Assembly (NCBI RefSeq): GCF_014836445.1
Contig: NZ_JACSQV010000009.1
Span: 126,312 to 190,311, forward strand
DNA: 64,000 bases
Source: Cellulomonas avistercoris
GTDB taxonomy: Bacteria; Actinomycetota; Actinomycetes; Actinomycetales; Cellulomonadaceae
Reading direction: 5' to 3'
Below the pieces are notes generated by a model that saw nothing but the letters and a program-made list of their open reading frames with translations, was not told where the DNA came from and made no database searches. Of the stretch, positions 33,278 through 42,045 are shown piece by piece (the first letter of the stretch is position 1; each line of letters opens with the position of its first letter). Made by a program: the position numbers and the translations under genes.

Positions 33278-34320
33278 ACGACGACCTGATGCGACGCCTG
33301 CGGGCGGCGGACCCGGCCGCGCGCGGCTCGGCGCTCCCGGCGTCCGACGACGCGATGCGGGAGGCGATCATGACGACGGACACCACGACGACGGACCGGT
33401 CCGGAGCACGGAGCAGAAGGGCCCGGCGCGGCATCCTGGCCGGTGTGCTGGCGACGGCGCTCGTCGGCGGAGGGGCCGCCTACGCGGGGTTCCGCGAGCT
33501 CTGGTACACCGGCGGCGGTGGGCACGAGGGCGTGACCTGCATGGCGCGGTGGGGCGCGCCGGAGGCGGAGACCTCGGGCGGGCCGTGGATCACCGGTGAC
33601 GCGCTCGCGGACTGCGCGCGCTACCAGGAGCTCAGCGGGCTGCCCGCCATCGACGACCCGGTGGCGTTCCGCATCGAGGGCGACCCGACCCTGCTGTACG
33701 TCGCACCCCGCGGCGAGATGCCGCAGGGCGCGACGGTCGTCGACACGGACCCCCGGGCGCTCGCGCTGCGCGAGCTCGACTCGAGCATGCAGGACTGGGT
33801 CGACGGAGCCCGTGCGACGTGCCTCGACGAGGCGGGCGCGCTCGCCTGGGCGTCGGCGGAGCTGGACCGGCTGGGTCTCGACGACTGGACGGTGCGGACC
33901 GACGAGCGTCTGGAGGGCCAGCAGGAGGAGGCCTGCGCGAGCGTCGCCCTGGCCTACGACGAGGCCGCCGCACCCGAGCCGGGCGCCGGCGACCCGGCGG
34001 CCGTCGAGCCGACCCCGGAGTCGACGGCCGGGTCGTACGTCGCGGTGCCGCGGACGCTCGCCGTCACGCCGCACTCGGCCGTGGACATCGACAGCGTAGA
34101 CATGGACGCGTGGGTGTTCGAGCTGCGTGACACGCTGCGCTCGCAGATCGCGGACGCCTGCGTCGACCTGGGCACGGCGGAGCGCATCGCCGCCGAGGCC
34201 GTCGGGGAGCAGCACCAGTGGCCCCCCGTCGTCATCGAGGACCCGATGGCCGACTGCACGCGCGTCGACCTGACCGGCGGCGGCTCGATCCAGATCTCGC
34301 TGCGCGGCCCCCGCGCCTGA
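33274..34320 (+). CDS. Probable anti-sigma factor, single-pass membrane protein
   Basis: 348 residues. A short cytoplasmic N-terminus (MNDDLMRRLRAADPAARG) precedes one transmembrane helix at about 62-84 and a long extracellular domain with several cysteines (TCMARW, DCARYQ, TCLDEA, ACASV, ACVDLG, DCTRVD), suggesting disulphide-bonded folding. The arrangement and 4-base overlap with the ECF sigma gene indicate a cognate regulator. No zinc-binding HxxxCxxC motif is present in the N-terminus, so it is not a ZAS-type anti-sigma. Confidence 0.75.
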   Translation: MNDDLMRRLRAADPAARGSALPASDDAMREAIMTTDTTTTDRSGARSRRARRGILAGVLATALVGGGAAYAGFRELWYTGGGGHEGVTCMARWGAPEAETSGGPWITGDALADCARYQELSGLPAIDDPVAFRIEGDPTLLYVAPRGEMPQGATVVDTDPRALALRELDSSMQDWVDGARATCLDEAGALAWASAELDRLGLDDWTVRTDERLEGQQEEACASVALAYDEAAAPEPGAGDPAAVEPTPESTAGSYVAVPRTLAVTPHSAVDIDSVDMDAWVFELRDTLRSQIADACVDLGTAERIAAEAVGEQHQWPPVVIEDPMADCTRVDLTGGGSIQISLRGPRA

Positions 34321-34334
34321 CCCCGCCGCTGACC

Positions 34335-34420
34335 CCCCACCGTCGAGCGCGGTACTCGGCCGCCGAACGCGGCGGAAACGAGTACCGCGCTCGGCGGTGG
34401 AGTGCCGCGCTCGCGGGGTG
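34335..34420. repeat. GAGCGCGGTACTC palindromic repeat, copy B
   Basis: Starts CGTCGAGCGCGGTACTCGGC at 34341 and returns as ACGAGTACCGCGCTCGGCGG followed by a second GAGTGCCGCGCTCG unit. It lies 15 bases after the anti-sigma stop and may terminate that transcript. A G-rich tract follows (34411-34460), as for copy A. Confidence 0.8.
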
Positions 34421-34514
34421 GGGGCTCGCGGGGTGGGGGAGTGCGGGGTGGGGCCCCGGGGAGGCGATCGGGCTACCGTCGGGGGGACGGACCCCCGCGG
34501 AAGGACCACCGGCG

Positions 34515-35282
34515 ATGGCGCTGCTGACCTGTCACTTCTTCTCCGAGGCGCTCGGCGTGAGCACGGCCGTGACCGTGCTGCTGCCCGAGTCGGCCCGGGG
34601 CCAGATCGGCATGGGCGGGGTGGAGACCGCCGGCCCGCCGCCCGTGCTCTACCTGCTGCACGGGCTGAGCGACGACGAGACGATCTGGCTGCGGCGCACG
34701 TCGATCGAGCGGTACGTCGCCGAGCGGGGCATCGCGGTGGTGATGCCGCGCGCGGGCCGGTCGTTCTACGCGGACGAGGCGCACGGCAGCGCGTACTGGA
34801 CCTTCCTGTCCGAGGAGCTGCCGCGGGCGGTGCAGCACTTCTTCCGCGTGTCCGACCGGCGCGAGGACACGTTCGTCGCGGGCCTGTCGATGGGCGGCTA
34901 CGGGGCGTTCAAGTGGGCGCTGCGCCAGCCGTGGCGGTTCGCGGCGGCGGCCAGCCTGTCCGGGGCGCTGGTCGTCGGCGGGGACCGTGCCCGGTACCTG
35001 CGGGACGAGCTGACGCCCCACGTGTGGGACGGCGCGGACCCGGCGGGCACGGACGACGACCTGCTGGCGCTGCTGGACCGGGCCGACCCGGCGGCGCTGC
35101 CCGCGTTGTACGCGACGTGCGGCGCGCAGGACGAGCTGGTCGACGCGCAGCACGCGTTCGTCGAGCGGGCGGCGTCCCGGGGTGTCGCGGTGGACGCGCA
35201 CGTGCACCCGGGCGGGCACGACTGGGCGTACTGGGACGAGCACGTCCAGCGCGTCCTCGACTGGCTGCCGGTGGGGCGCTGA
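34515..35282 (+). CDS. Esterase family alpha/beta hydrolase (EstA/S-formylglutathione-hydrolase-like)
   Basis: 255 residues. Catalytic features are VLYLLHGLSDDETIW (oxyanion region), the nucleophile elbow AGLSMGGYGA, a C-terminal Asp in CGAQDELVDAQ, and the His in PGGHDWAYWDEHV. The pattern matches tributyrin esterase and S-formylglutathione hydrolase relatives in the esterase D branch. There is no signal peptide. The start ATG 34515 has an AAGGACCACC upstream region. The natural ester substrate is unknown. Confidence 0.9.
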   Translation: MALLTCHFFSEALGVSTAVTVLLPESARGQIGMGGVETAGPPPVLYLLHGLSDDETIWLRRTSIERYVAERGIAVVMPRAGRSFYADEAHGSAYWTFLSEELPRAVQHFFRVSDRREDTFVAGLSMGGYGAFKWALRQPWRFAAAASLSGALVVGGDRARYLRDELTPHVWDGADPAGTDDDLLALLDRADPAALPALYATCGAQDELVDAQHAFVERAASRGVAVDAHVHPGGHDWAYWDEHVQRVLDWLPVGR

Positions 35283-35333
35283 GCCGCGCCGGCGCCGTGA
35301 CGAGAAGAACCACCCTGGGTCGTCCGGCCGCGT

Positions 35334-35376
35334 CGGCGATGTGACCCGCGCGACGGTCTGGTTCGTCACATCGCCG
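35334..35376. repeat. Hairpin with GATGTGAC/GTCACATC arms, GTGGTCACAT-related
   Basis: Perfect 12-bp arms CGGCGATGTGAC and GTCACATCGCCG flank 19 bases, between the esterase stop and the poxB-like start. It may terminate the esterase message. The arms contain the same GTCACAT core as the repeats at 8665, 37211 and 51490. Confidence 0.6.
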
Positions 35377-35444
35377 TCCGGGCGGAGCAGGTGCTGCCGC
35401 GGGCGGTGTTGAAATGAAGATCCCCCCTCGGCGAAGGAGACCCC

Positions 35445-37172
35445 GTGCCCGCCACGATCGCCCAGACCATCGTCGCCACCTTGCGCGCCAACGGCGTGAA
35501 GCGCGTCTACGGAGTGCCCGGCGACTCCCTCAACGGCTTCACCGACGCGCTGCGACGTGACGGCAGCATCGAGTGGGTCCTGACCCGCCACGAGGAGGCC
35601 GCCGCCCTGGCCGCCGCCGCGGACGCCGAGCTGACGGGGGAGCTCGCCGTGTGCGTGGGCAGCGGGGGCCCGGGCAACCTGCACCTGATCAACGGCCTGT
35701 ACGACGCCGCGCGCAGCCGGGTGCCCATGCTGGCGATCGCCGCGCACATCCCGAGCAGCGAGATCGGCAGCGGCTACTTCCAGGAGACGCACCCGCAGGA
35801 GCTGTTCCGCGAGTGCAGCGTCTACCGCGAGCTCGTGTCCGACCCCGCCCAGATGCCCCGCATGCTGGAGATCGCGATGCGCAGCGCGATCGAGCAGCGC
35901 GGCGTCGCCGTGCTGGTCCTGCCCGGCGACATCGCCCTGCAGCGCGCGGCGAGCGAGCGCGTGGTGGTCGTCCCGCAGACCCGCCCCCGGGTCGTGCCGT
36001 CCGACAACGAGCTGCGCGCGGCCGCCGACCTCCTCAACGCGGGACGGCGCATCACCATCCTGGCGGGCGCCGGCGTGGGCGACGCGCACGACGACGTCGT
36101 CGCGCTCGCGGACCGGCTCGCCGCGCCGATCGTCCACACGATGCGCGGCAAGGACCGCATCGAGTACGACAACCCCTTCGACGTCGGCATGACGGGCCTG
36201 CTGGGGTTCGCCTCGGGATACCGGGCGATGGACGGTGCGGACACCCTGCTCATGCTCGGCACCGACTTCCCGTACCAGCAGTTCTACCCGAAGGACGCGC
36301 GGGTGCTGCAGGTGGACCTGCGGGGCGAGCAGCTGGGCCGGCGCACGCCGCTCGACCTCGGTCTGGTGGGCGACGTGGGGGAGACGGTGCGCGCGCTGCT
36401 GCCGCTGCTCGACGGCGACCGCGACCGCGGGCACCTGGACGACGCACGCGACCACTACGCGCGCACCCGGGCGAAGCTGGACGACCTGGCGACCGAGTCG
36501 CGCGGCGACCGCCCGATCCACCCGCAGTACGTGGCGCGGCTCGTCGACGAGCTCGCGTCCGACGACGCGGTGCTCATCCCGGACGTCGGCTCGCCGGTGA
36601 TCTACGCGGCGCGGTACCTGCACACCGGTGGCGGTCGGCGCCTCATCGGCTCGTTCACGCACGGCACGATGGCGAACGCGCTGTCGCACGCGATCGGCGC
36701 GCAGACCGCGTTCCCGGACCGGCAGGTGATCGCGCTCGCGGGCGACGGCGGCCTCGCGATGCTGCTCGGTGAGCTCCTGACCGTGGCGCAGCACCGGCTC
36801 CCGGTGAAGATCGTCGTGTTCAACAACGCGTCGCTGAACTTCATCGAGCTGGAGATGAAGGCCGCGGGGTTCGTCAACTACGGCACCGGTCTGCAGAACC
36901 CCAGCTTCGCCGCCGTGGCCGAGGCGATGGGCGTGCGGGGCCTGCGCGTGGAGCGGTCGGCCGACCTGCGCGGAGCGCTCGAGGAGGCGTTCGCGCACGA
37001 CGGGCCGGTGCTCGTCGACGTCGTGACCGAGCGGGACGAGCTGTCGATCCCGCCCAAGGTCACCGCCGAGCAGGTCAAGGGGTTCACGCTCTACGCGATC
37101 CGCACCGTGCTGTCCGGGCGGGGCGACGAGCTGCTCGACCTCGCGAACGCGAACTACCGCCAGCTGCTCTAG
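35445..37172 (+). CDS. poxB: Pyruvate dehydrogenase (quinone)-like TPP enzyme
   Basis: 575 residues with the three-domain TPP-oxidase layout. The catalytic Glu is in VLTRHEEAAALAAA near position 50, the FAD-binding middle domain spans about 190-340, and the Mg-TPP motif is GDGGLAMLLGELLTVAQHRL then VKIVVFNN. The C-terminus is ~30 residues beyond the PP domain, where PoxB enzymes carry a membrane-binding amphipathic helix. The expected reaction is decarboxylation of pyruvate to acetate with quinone as acceptor. GTG 35445 follows a GGCGAAGGAG ribosome-binding site. Confidence 0.88.
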   Translation: MPATIAQTIVATLRANGVKRVYGVPGDSLNGFTDALRRDGSIEWVLTRHEEAAALAAAADAELTGELAVCVGSGGPGNLHLINGLYDAARSRVPMLAIAAHIPSSEIGSGYFQETHPQELFRECSVYRELVSDPAQMPRMLEIAMRSAIEQRGVAVLVLPGDIALQRAASERVVVVPQTRPRVVPSDNELRAAADLLNAGRRITILAGAGVGDAHDDVVALADRLAAPIVHTMRGKDRIEYDNPFDVGMTGLLGFASGYRAMDGADTLLMLGTDFPYQQFYPKDARVLQVDLRGEQLGRRTPLDLGLVGDVGETVRALLPLLDGDRDRGHLDDARDHYARTRAKLDDLATESRGDRPIHPQYVARLVDELASDDAVLIPDVGSPVIYAARYLHTGGGRRLIGSFTHGTMANALSHAIGAQTAFPDRQVIALAGDGGLAMLLGELLTVAQHRLPVKIVVFNNASLNFIELEMKAAGFVNYGTGLQNPSFAAVAEAMGVRGLRVERSADLRGALEEAFAHDGPVLVDVVTERDELSIPPKVTAEQVKGFTLYAIRTVLSGRGDELLDLANANYRQLL

Positions 37173-37210
37173 GGGCCTCGGTCCGCGCGGGTGGACCGCT
37201 CGCCGCTGAA

Positions 37211-37269
37211 GTGGTCATATCTCCACCCTCGGGGTCGTGCAGTGGTCACATGTGTGACCACTGCACGAC
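37211..37269. repeat. GTGGTCACAT-type repeat, copy 2, with 17-bp perfect arms
   Basis: A degenerate unit (GAAGTGGTCATATCT at 37208-37222) is followed by a near-perfect 36-base palindrome at 37234-37269: arms GTCGTGCAGTGGTCACA and TGTGACCACTGCACGAC around TG. It lies between convergent genes (poxB-like and an alpha/beta hydrolase), so it could terminate both transcripts. Confidence 0.7.
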
Positions 37270-37304
37270 GGGCTCCACCAGGGCGGAGGTCCGGGGCGGG
37301 GGCG

Positions 37305-38057
37305 TCACTCGCGGAGGTGCCGTGTGCCTTCGGCGCCCAGCACCTTCGCGAGCTCGGCCGGTCGGCTCACCATCGGCCAGTGCCACGTCGGCAGCTCGAC
37401 GTACGTCCAGTCGCCGTCGACCATGTCCGCGAAGAGCGGGACCTGCTGCGCCATCTGCCGCAGCTGCTCGACGCCGAAGGTGCACAGCACCGCCGTGCGG
37501 GGCAGGTGCCGCCAGGCGCCGGTGAGCGCGACCGGCTCGGTCGCGGTGCGCCAGGGCTGCGGCCGCGAGGCGGCGACCAGTGCGGCGACCGCCGCGTCGT
37601 CGACCTCGGGCACGTCGGCGGCGAGCGCGGCCCACGGCGGCGGCGGGAGCCTCCAGCCGTCACCCTGCGTCTCGACCAGGCGCTCGTTGGCCGCGCGGTC
37701 GTCGGGTCCGCCGAAGTCGGCCTGCGACGTGCCGTCCGGCAGCGGGCCGGAGTCCACGTACACCAGCCGCGCGACGCGCTCGGGCACGCGGTCGGCCGCG
37801 CCGGTCGTCACGAGCGCGCCGTAGCTGTGGCCGACGAGCACGACGTCGCGCAGGTCGTGCTCCTCGAGCAGGCGGACGACGTCGTCGACGTGGGTGGTCA
37901 GGTCGGTCTGCGGGGTGGCGAGGTCGGCGCGCTCGCCCATGCCGGTGAGGTCGACGGCGTGGACGACGTGGCCCTGCGCGCGCAGGGCGTCGGCGACGGG
38001 CTGCCAGGCCGCGGCGCCGAGCCAGAAGCCGGGGACGAGGACGTAGGTGGTGGTCAT
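37305..38057 (-). CDS. Alpha/beta fold hydrolase
   Basis: 250 residues. The fold starts TTTYVLVPGFWLGAAAWQPV, with nucleophile elbow VGHSYGALV and late His in LPTWHWPMVSRP, typical of the methylesterase/salicylate-esterase-like branch. No signal peptide. It is divergent from the WYL regulator gene with an inverted repeat between them, suggesting WYL control. The substrate is unknown. Confidence 0.88.
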   Translation of the reverse strand: MTTTYVLVPGFWLGAAAWQPVADALRAQGHVVHAVDLTGMGERADLATPQTDLTTHVDDVVRLLEEHDLRDVVLVGHSYGALVTTGAADRVPERVARLVYVDSGPLPDGTSQADFGGPDDRAANERLVETQGDGWRLPPPPWAALAADVPEVDDAAVAALVAASRPQPWRTATEPVALTGAWRHLPRTAVLCTFGVEQLRQMAQQVPLFADMVDGDWTYVELPTWHWPMVSRPAELAKVLGAEGTRHLRE

Positions 38058-38074
38058 GGCGCCGACGCTAGGCT

Positions 38075-38092
38075 GGATTGTGGACAGAATCC
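38075..38092. promoter_or_regulatory. Inverted repeat GGATT-N8-AATCC between hydrolase and WYL regulator
   Basis: Lies in the 75-base divergent region, 17 bases from the hydrolase start and 40 from the regulator start. It is a natural operator candidate for the WYL/HTH protein. Confidence 0.45.
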
Positions 38093-38132
38093 GCCCGGTA
38101 TCGAGAACGCATCACCTGCTCGCGGGGCGACC

Positions 38133-39149
38133 GTGAGCCGCCCGACCGCCCGCGTGCTCGCGCTGCTGGAGCTCCTCCAGACCGGCCGCCGGCGCACGGT
38201 CGGTGACCTCGCGGACCGGCTGGGCGTCGACGAGCGCACCGTCCGGCGCTACGCCGAGCACCTGGCCGACCTCGGCATCCCCGTCGAGGCGCAGCGCGGC
38301 AGGTACGGCGGGTACCGCATCGCGCCCGGCCACAAGCTGCCGCCGCTGATGCTCACGGACGACGAGGCCGTCGCCGTCGTGCTGGGCCTGACCCTCGCCG
38401 AGCGTGCCGGACTCGCGAGCACCGGCCACGTGGCGACCGCCAGTGCGCTGGCGAAGGTGTCGCGCGTCCTGCCACGGCCGTTGAGCCGCCGGATCGACAC
38501 CCTGCTGGCGACCGCGCAGTTCACCACCCCGGCGCGCCCCGCCGCCCCGACCGGCGCCGACACGCTCCTCGCGCTCGCGGCCGCCGCGCAGGAGCGACGC
38601 ACCGTCGTCATCACCTACACGGCGTGGGACGGGCGGGAGTCGCGGCGTGAGCTCGACGTGTACGGCGTCGTCCTGCACTCCGGCCGCTGGTACGTCACGG
38701 GCCACGACCACGGCCGCGACGACGTGCGGACGTTCCGCCTGGACCGCGTCGGCGCGGTCGAGCAGGGCGACGGCTCGTACGAGGTGCCGGCCGACTTCGA
38801 CGCCGGCGCGCAGGTGGTCGCCGGTATCGGGGCGGTGCGGTGGTCGCACGAGGTCACGGTGGTGCTGCGGACCACCCTCGCGCAGGCGCGCGAGCGGCTG
38901 CCCGCCAGCGTGGGTCGCCTGAGCGAGCACGCCGACGGGGTCCTGCTGGAGACGCGGGCCGAGCGCCTCGACGGCATGGCCGCCCTGCTCGCAGGGCTCG
39001 GCTGGGACTTCGAGGTGGTGGGCCCGGACGCCCTGCGGGACGAGCTTGTCGTCCTGGCCGACCGCCTGCGTGCCGGTGCGGCCCCCGGCGCCGGCGCTGC
39101 ACACCCTGCGGACCCACCCTTGACGAATCCTCCCGTTCGCGTAGGTTAG
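38133..39149 (+). CDS. HTH-WYL domain transcriptional regulator
   Basis: 338 residues from GTG 38133. An N-terminal DeoR-like HTH (RRTVGDLADRLGVDERTVRR, YAEHLADLGIPVEAQRG) is followed by a WYL domain (about 145-220; YGVVLHSGRWYVTGHD with the WYV variant) and a C-terminal WCX-like extension. WYL proteins sense ligands, often nucleic-acid-related or small metabolites. It is divergent from the hydrolase gene and probably regulates it. It ends 75 bases before the siderophore operon, whose promoter carries iron boxes instead. Confidence 0.9.
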   Translation: MSRPTARVLALLELLQTGRRRTVGDLADRLGVDERTVRRYAEHLADLGIPVEAQRGRYGGYRIAPGHKLPPLMLTDDEAVAVVLGLTLAERAGLASTGHVATASALAKVSRVLPRPLSRRIDTLLATAQFTTPARPAAPTGADTLLALAAAAQERRTVVITYTAWDGRESRRELDVYGVVLHSGRWYVTGHDHGRDDVRTFRLDRVGAVEQGDGSYEVPADFDAGAQVVAGIGAVRWSHEVTVVLRTTLAQARERLPASVGRLSEHADGVLLETRAERLDGMAALLAGLGWDFEVVGPDALRDELVVLADRLRAGAAPGAGAAHPADPPLTNPPVRVG

Positions 39150-39160
39150 GCGCGCCTCAC
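39145..39160. promoter_or_regulatory. Iron box 1 (IdeR/DmdR type)
   Basis: GTTAGGCGCGCCTCAC is a near-perfect palindrome starting with the TTAGG of actinobacterial iron boxes. It lies 64 bases upstream of the siderophore operon start and adjoins a second box. Confidence 0.6.
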
Positions 39161-39176
39161 TTAGGTGAGCCTCACC
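39161..39176. promoter_or_regulatory. Iron box 2 (IdeR/DmdR type)
   Basis: TTAGGTGAGCCTCACC contains the perfect palindrome GGTGAG-C-CTCACC (39164-39176) and matches the IdeR/DmdR1 consensus TTAGGTNAGNCTNACC well. The tandem arrangement with box 1 suggests iron repression of the downstream siderophore operon. Confidence 0.75.
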
Positions 39177-39223
39177 ACGCGTCCCGCACGAGCGGGACGT
39201 GTCCGTCAGGGGGAGAACCACGC

Positions 39224-40678
39224 GTGCACGAGCTGCTGTCCGCCGCGAGCGCCGACGCCTACGTCGACGCCATGCGCGGCACCGTCGACCGGGTCGCCGC
39301 CCGGTTCCGCACCACCACCCAGCCGTTCTCGGGCGCGAGCCGCGCGCAGCTGCAGGCGCTCGTCGACGCGGTCGACCTCGACGGCCCCGGCCGCGGGACG
39401 GCCGCGGCGCTGCGCGAGGTCGACGACCTGTTCGCCCAGCACGCCGTCTGGTTCCACGACCCGGCCTACACCGCGCACCTCAACTGCCCGGTCGCCGTGC
39501 CGGCCGTCGCGGCCGAGGCCGTGCTCGCCGCGATCAACCCGAGCATCGACACGTACGACCAGTCGACCGTGGGCACCCTCATGGAGCGGCGGGTCGTCGC
39601 GTGGACCGCCGCCCGCATCGGCTACCTCGCGGGCGGCGGCGTGTTCACGTCGGGCGGCACGCAGTCGAACCTGCAGGCGCTGCTGCTGGCGCGCGAGCAC
39701 GCGCTGGCCACCGCGCCGGGCGTCGGGCTCCGCGACCTCGTCGTGCTGGCCACCGCGTCGAGCCACTTCTCCGTGCAGCGGTCCGCGTACCTGCTGGGCC
39801 TGGCGCCCGACGCGGTCCGCCTCGTCCCCGTCGACGAGCGCGGCCGCATGCGCCCCGACGCCCTGGCGATCGCAATGCGGCACGTCGCGGACGACGGCCG
39901 GCACGCCGCGGCCGTCGTCGCCACCGCCGGGACGACCGACCGGGGGTGCGTCGACCCGCTCGCCGCCGTCGCCGACGTGTGCGACGCCGCCGACGTGTGG
40001 CTGCACGTCGACGCCGCGTACGGCTGCGGCCTGCTCGTCAGCCGCACCCGCCGGCACCTGCTCGACGGCATCGAGCGGGCCCGGTCGGTGACTGTCGACT
40101 TCCACAAGGCGTTCTTCCAGCCCGTGTCGTCCTCGGCGCTGGTCGTGCGGCACGCGGCCGACCTGCGGCTCGTCGCGCACCACCACGACTACCTCAACCC
40201 CGCGGGCGAGGACGAGCCCAACCAGGTCGACGTCTCCCTGCAGACCACGCGCCGGTTCGACGCGCTCAAGCTCTGGACGACCCTGCGCGCGCTGGGGGCC
40301 GACCGCATCGGGGAGATGGTCGACGCGACCGTCGACCTCGCGGCGGCCGTCCACACGCTCGTCGACGCCGACCCGGACCTGCGCCTGCTCGCCCCGACCG
40401 ACCTGTCGACCGTCCTGTTCCGCTACCAGCCGGACGGCCTCGACGACGCCCGCGCCGACGCGCTCGTCGGCCAGGTGCGCCGCGTGCTGTTCGGCTCGGG
40501 CCGCGCACTCGTCGCCCGCACGACGCTCGACGGCCGCCCGTGCCTCAAGCTCACGCTCCTCAACCCGGACACGACGGTCGCCGACGTGCGGCACGTGCTC
40601 GAGCTGGTCCGGCGGGCGGCGGGCTCGCTGCTCGAGGGCGACGACCTGCTGCGTCCCGACGTGGCGGTGGCCCGGTGA
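39224..40678 (+). CDS. desA: PLP-dependent lysine/ornithine decarboxylase, DesA-like
   Basis: 484 residues of group II PLP decarboxylases. Markers are TSGGTQSNLQALLLAREHAL, the cofactor-binding HVDAAYGCGLLVS and the Schiff-base lysine in TVDFHKAFFQP. In hydroxamate siderophore clusters the DesA homologue makes cadaverine from lysine. GTG 39224 follows a GGGGGAGAACC ribosome-binding site and gives a normal N-terminus. It is the first gene of an operon with 4-base overlaps, preceded by two iron boxes. A putrescine- or diaminobutyrate-forming activity cannot be excluded from sequence alone. Confidence 0.9.
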   Translation: MHELLSAASADAYVDAMRGTVDRVAARFRTTTQPFSGASRAQLQALVDAVDLDGPGRGTAAALREVDDLFAQHAVWFHDPAYTAHLNCPVAVPAVAAEAVLAAINPSIDTYDQSTVGTLMERRVVAWTAARIGYLAGGGVFTSGGTQSNLQALLLAREHALATAPGVGLRDLVVLATASSHFSVQRSAYLLGLAPDAVRLVPVDERGRMRPDALAIAMRHVADDGRHAAAVVATAGTTDRGCVDPLAAVADVCDAADVWLHVDAAYGCGLLVSRTRRHLLDGIERARSVTVDFHKAFFQPVSSSALVVRHAADLRLVAHHHDYLNPAGEDEPNQVDVSLQTTRRFDALKLWTTLRALGADRIGEMVDATVDLAAAVHTLVDADPDLRLLAPTDLSTVLFRYQPDGLDDARADALVGQVRRVLFGSGRALVARTTLDGRPCLKLTLLNPDTTVADVRHVLELVRRAAGSLLEGDDLLRPDVAVAR

Positions 40679-42045
40679 CCGCGGTACGCGCCGACGCGCA
40701 CGTCCACGACGTCGTCGGGGTCGGCATCGGGCCCTTCAACCTGGGCCTGGCCGCGCTCGCGGCACCGCTCGACCTCGACACGGTCTTCCTCGACCGCGCC
40801 GCCGAGTTCCGCTGGCACCCGGGCATGATGCTCGACGGCGCGACCATCCAGGTGCCGTTCCTGGCCGACCTCGTCACCATGGCCGACCCGACGAGCCCGT
40901 ACTCGTTCCTCAGCTGGCTCAAGCACACCGGCCGGCTCTACCCCTTCTACATCCGCGAGAGCTTCTACCCCCTGCGCGCCGAGTACGACGCGTACTGCCG
41001 GTGGGTCGCGCAGCAGCTCGCGTCGCTGCGCTGGGGTCGCACGGTCACGGCCGTCGAGGTCGACCCGCACGACGACGACCTGTACGTCGTGCACGCCCGC
41101 ACCGCCGACGGCGTCGAGTCCTACCGGACGCGGCACGTCGTGCTCGGCGTCGGCACGCAGCCCGTCGTCCCGGCGGCCCTGCGGGGGCTCGACGGCCCGG
41201 TCGTGCACTCGTCGCAGTACCTGCCGCACCGCGACCGGCTGCGCGCGGCCGGGTCCGTGACGGTGGTCGGCTCGGGGCAGTCCGCGGCGGAGGTCTACCG
41301 CGACCTGCTCGACGCGACGGGCCCCGGCGGCCCCCGGCTGGACTGGGTGACGCGCTCACCGCGGTTCTTCCCGATGGAGTACACCAAGCTCACGCTCGAG
41401 ATGACGTCGCCGGAGTACACCGACCACTTCCACAGCCTGCCCACGGCGCTGCGCGACCGGTTGTCCCGAGAGCAGCGCACCCTCTACAAGGGCATCAGCG
41501 CTTCCCTCGTCGACGACATCTACGACACCCTCTACCGCATGAGTGCCGCCGGGCCCGTGCCGACGACCCTGCTCACCGACACCGAGGTGCGCGGGGCGGT
41601 GTGGGACGGCGAGCGGTACACGCTGCGGCTGCGGCACGCGCAGCTGGGCGTCGAGCACGAGCGCACCACCGAGGCCCTCGTGCTGGCGACGGGCTACGCG
41701 GCGCAGGTGCCGGACGTCGTCGCGGGTATCGCCGACCGCCTCGACCACGACGAGCACGGGCGCCTGGCCGTCGCGCGCGACTACTCGGTCGACGGCGGGC
41801 GGCGCAGGGTGTTCGTCCAGAACGGCGAGGAGCACACGCACGGCGTCACCGCCCCGGACCTCGGCTTCGGTGCGTGGCGCTCGTCGACGATCCTGGCCGC
41901 GGTGTGCGGGCGCGAGGTGTACCCGCGCGAGCAGCGGATCGCGTTCCAGGACTTCGGCGTGCCCGCCGGGACGCCGCCGCCGTCCGGCACCGTGGGCGCG
42001 GGTGCTGCCGTGGCCGCCGCGCTCGCGGGCGGGGCCGCCCGGTGA
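40675..42045 (+). CDS. desB: Lysine/diamine N6-hydroxylase, DesB-like
   Basis: 456 residues of the flavin-dependent N-hydroxylating monooxygenase family. It has the FAD motif VVGVGIGPFNLGLAALA, the NADPH motif VTVVGSGQSAAEVYRDL, and the C-terminal ALVLATGYAAQVPD. In desferrioxamine biosynthesis DesB converts cadaverine to N-hydroxycadaverine. GTG 40675 overlaps the decarboxylase stop by 4 bases. Confidence 0.93.
   Translation: MTAVRADAHVHDVVGVGIGPFNLGLAALAAPLDLDTVFLDRAAEFRWHPGMMLDGATIQVPFLADLVTMADPTSPYSFLSWLKHTGRLYPFYIRESFYPLRAEYDAYCRWVAQQLASLRWGRTVTAVEVDPHDDDLYVVHARTADGVESYRTRHVVLGVGTQPVVPAALRGLDGPVVHSSQYLPHRDRLRAAGSVTVVGSGQSAAEVYRDLLDATGPGGPRLDWVTRSPRFFPMEYTKLTLEMTSPEYTDHFHSLPTALRDRLSREQRTLYKGISASLVDDIYDTLYRMSAAGPVPTTLLTDTEVRGAVWDGERYTLRLRHAQLGVEHERTTEALVLATGYAAQVPDVVAGIADRLDHDEHGRLAVARDYSVDGGRRRVFVQNGEEHTHGVTAPDLGFGAWRSSTILAAVCGREVYPREQRIAFQDFGVPAGTPPPSGTVGAGAAVAAALAGGAAR

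Noticed and set aside
34218..34515. Upstream extension of the esterase reading frame
   Set aside because: The extension runs through the palindromic repeat and the anti-sigma gene end; the family N-terminus begins at ATG 34515.
37234..37269. Possible CRP/cAMP receptor site because of TCACA and TGTGA
   Set aside because: The half-sites are in the everted order with a two-base gap (TCACA-TG-TGTGA) instead of TGTGA-N6-TCACA, and the element lies between convergent genes, so a repeat or terminator explains it better.
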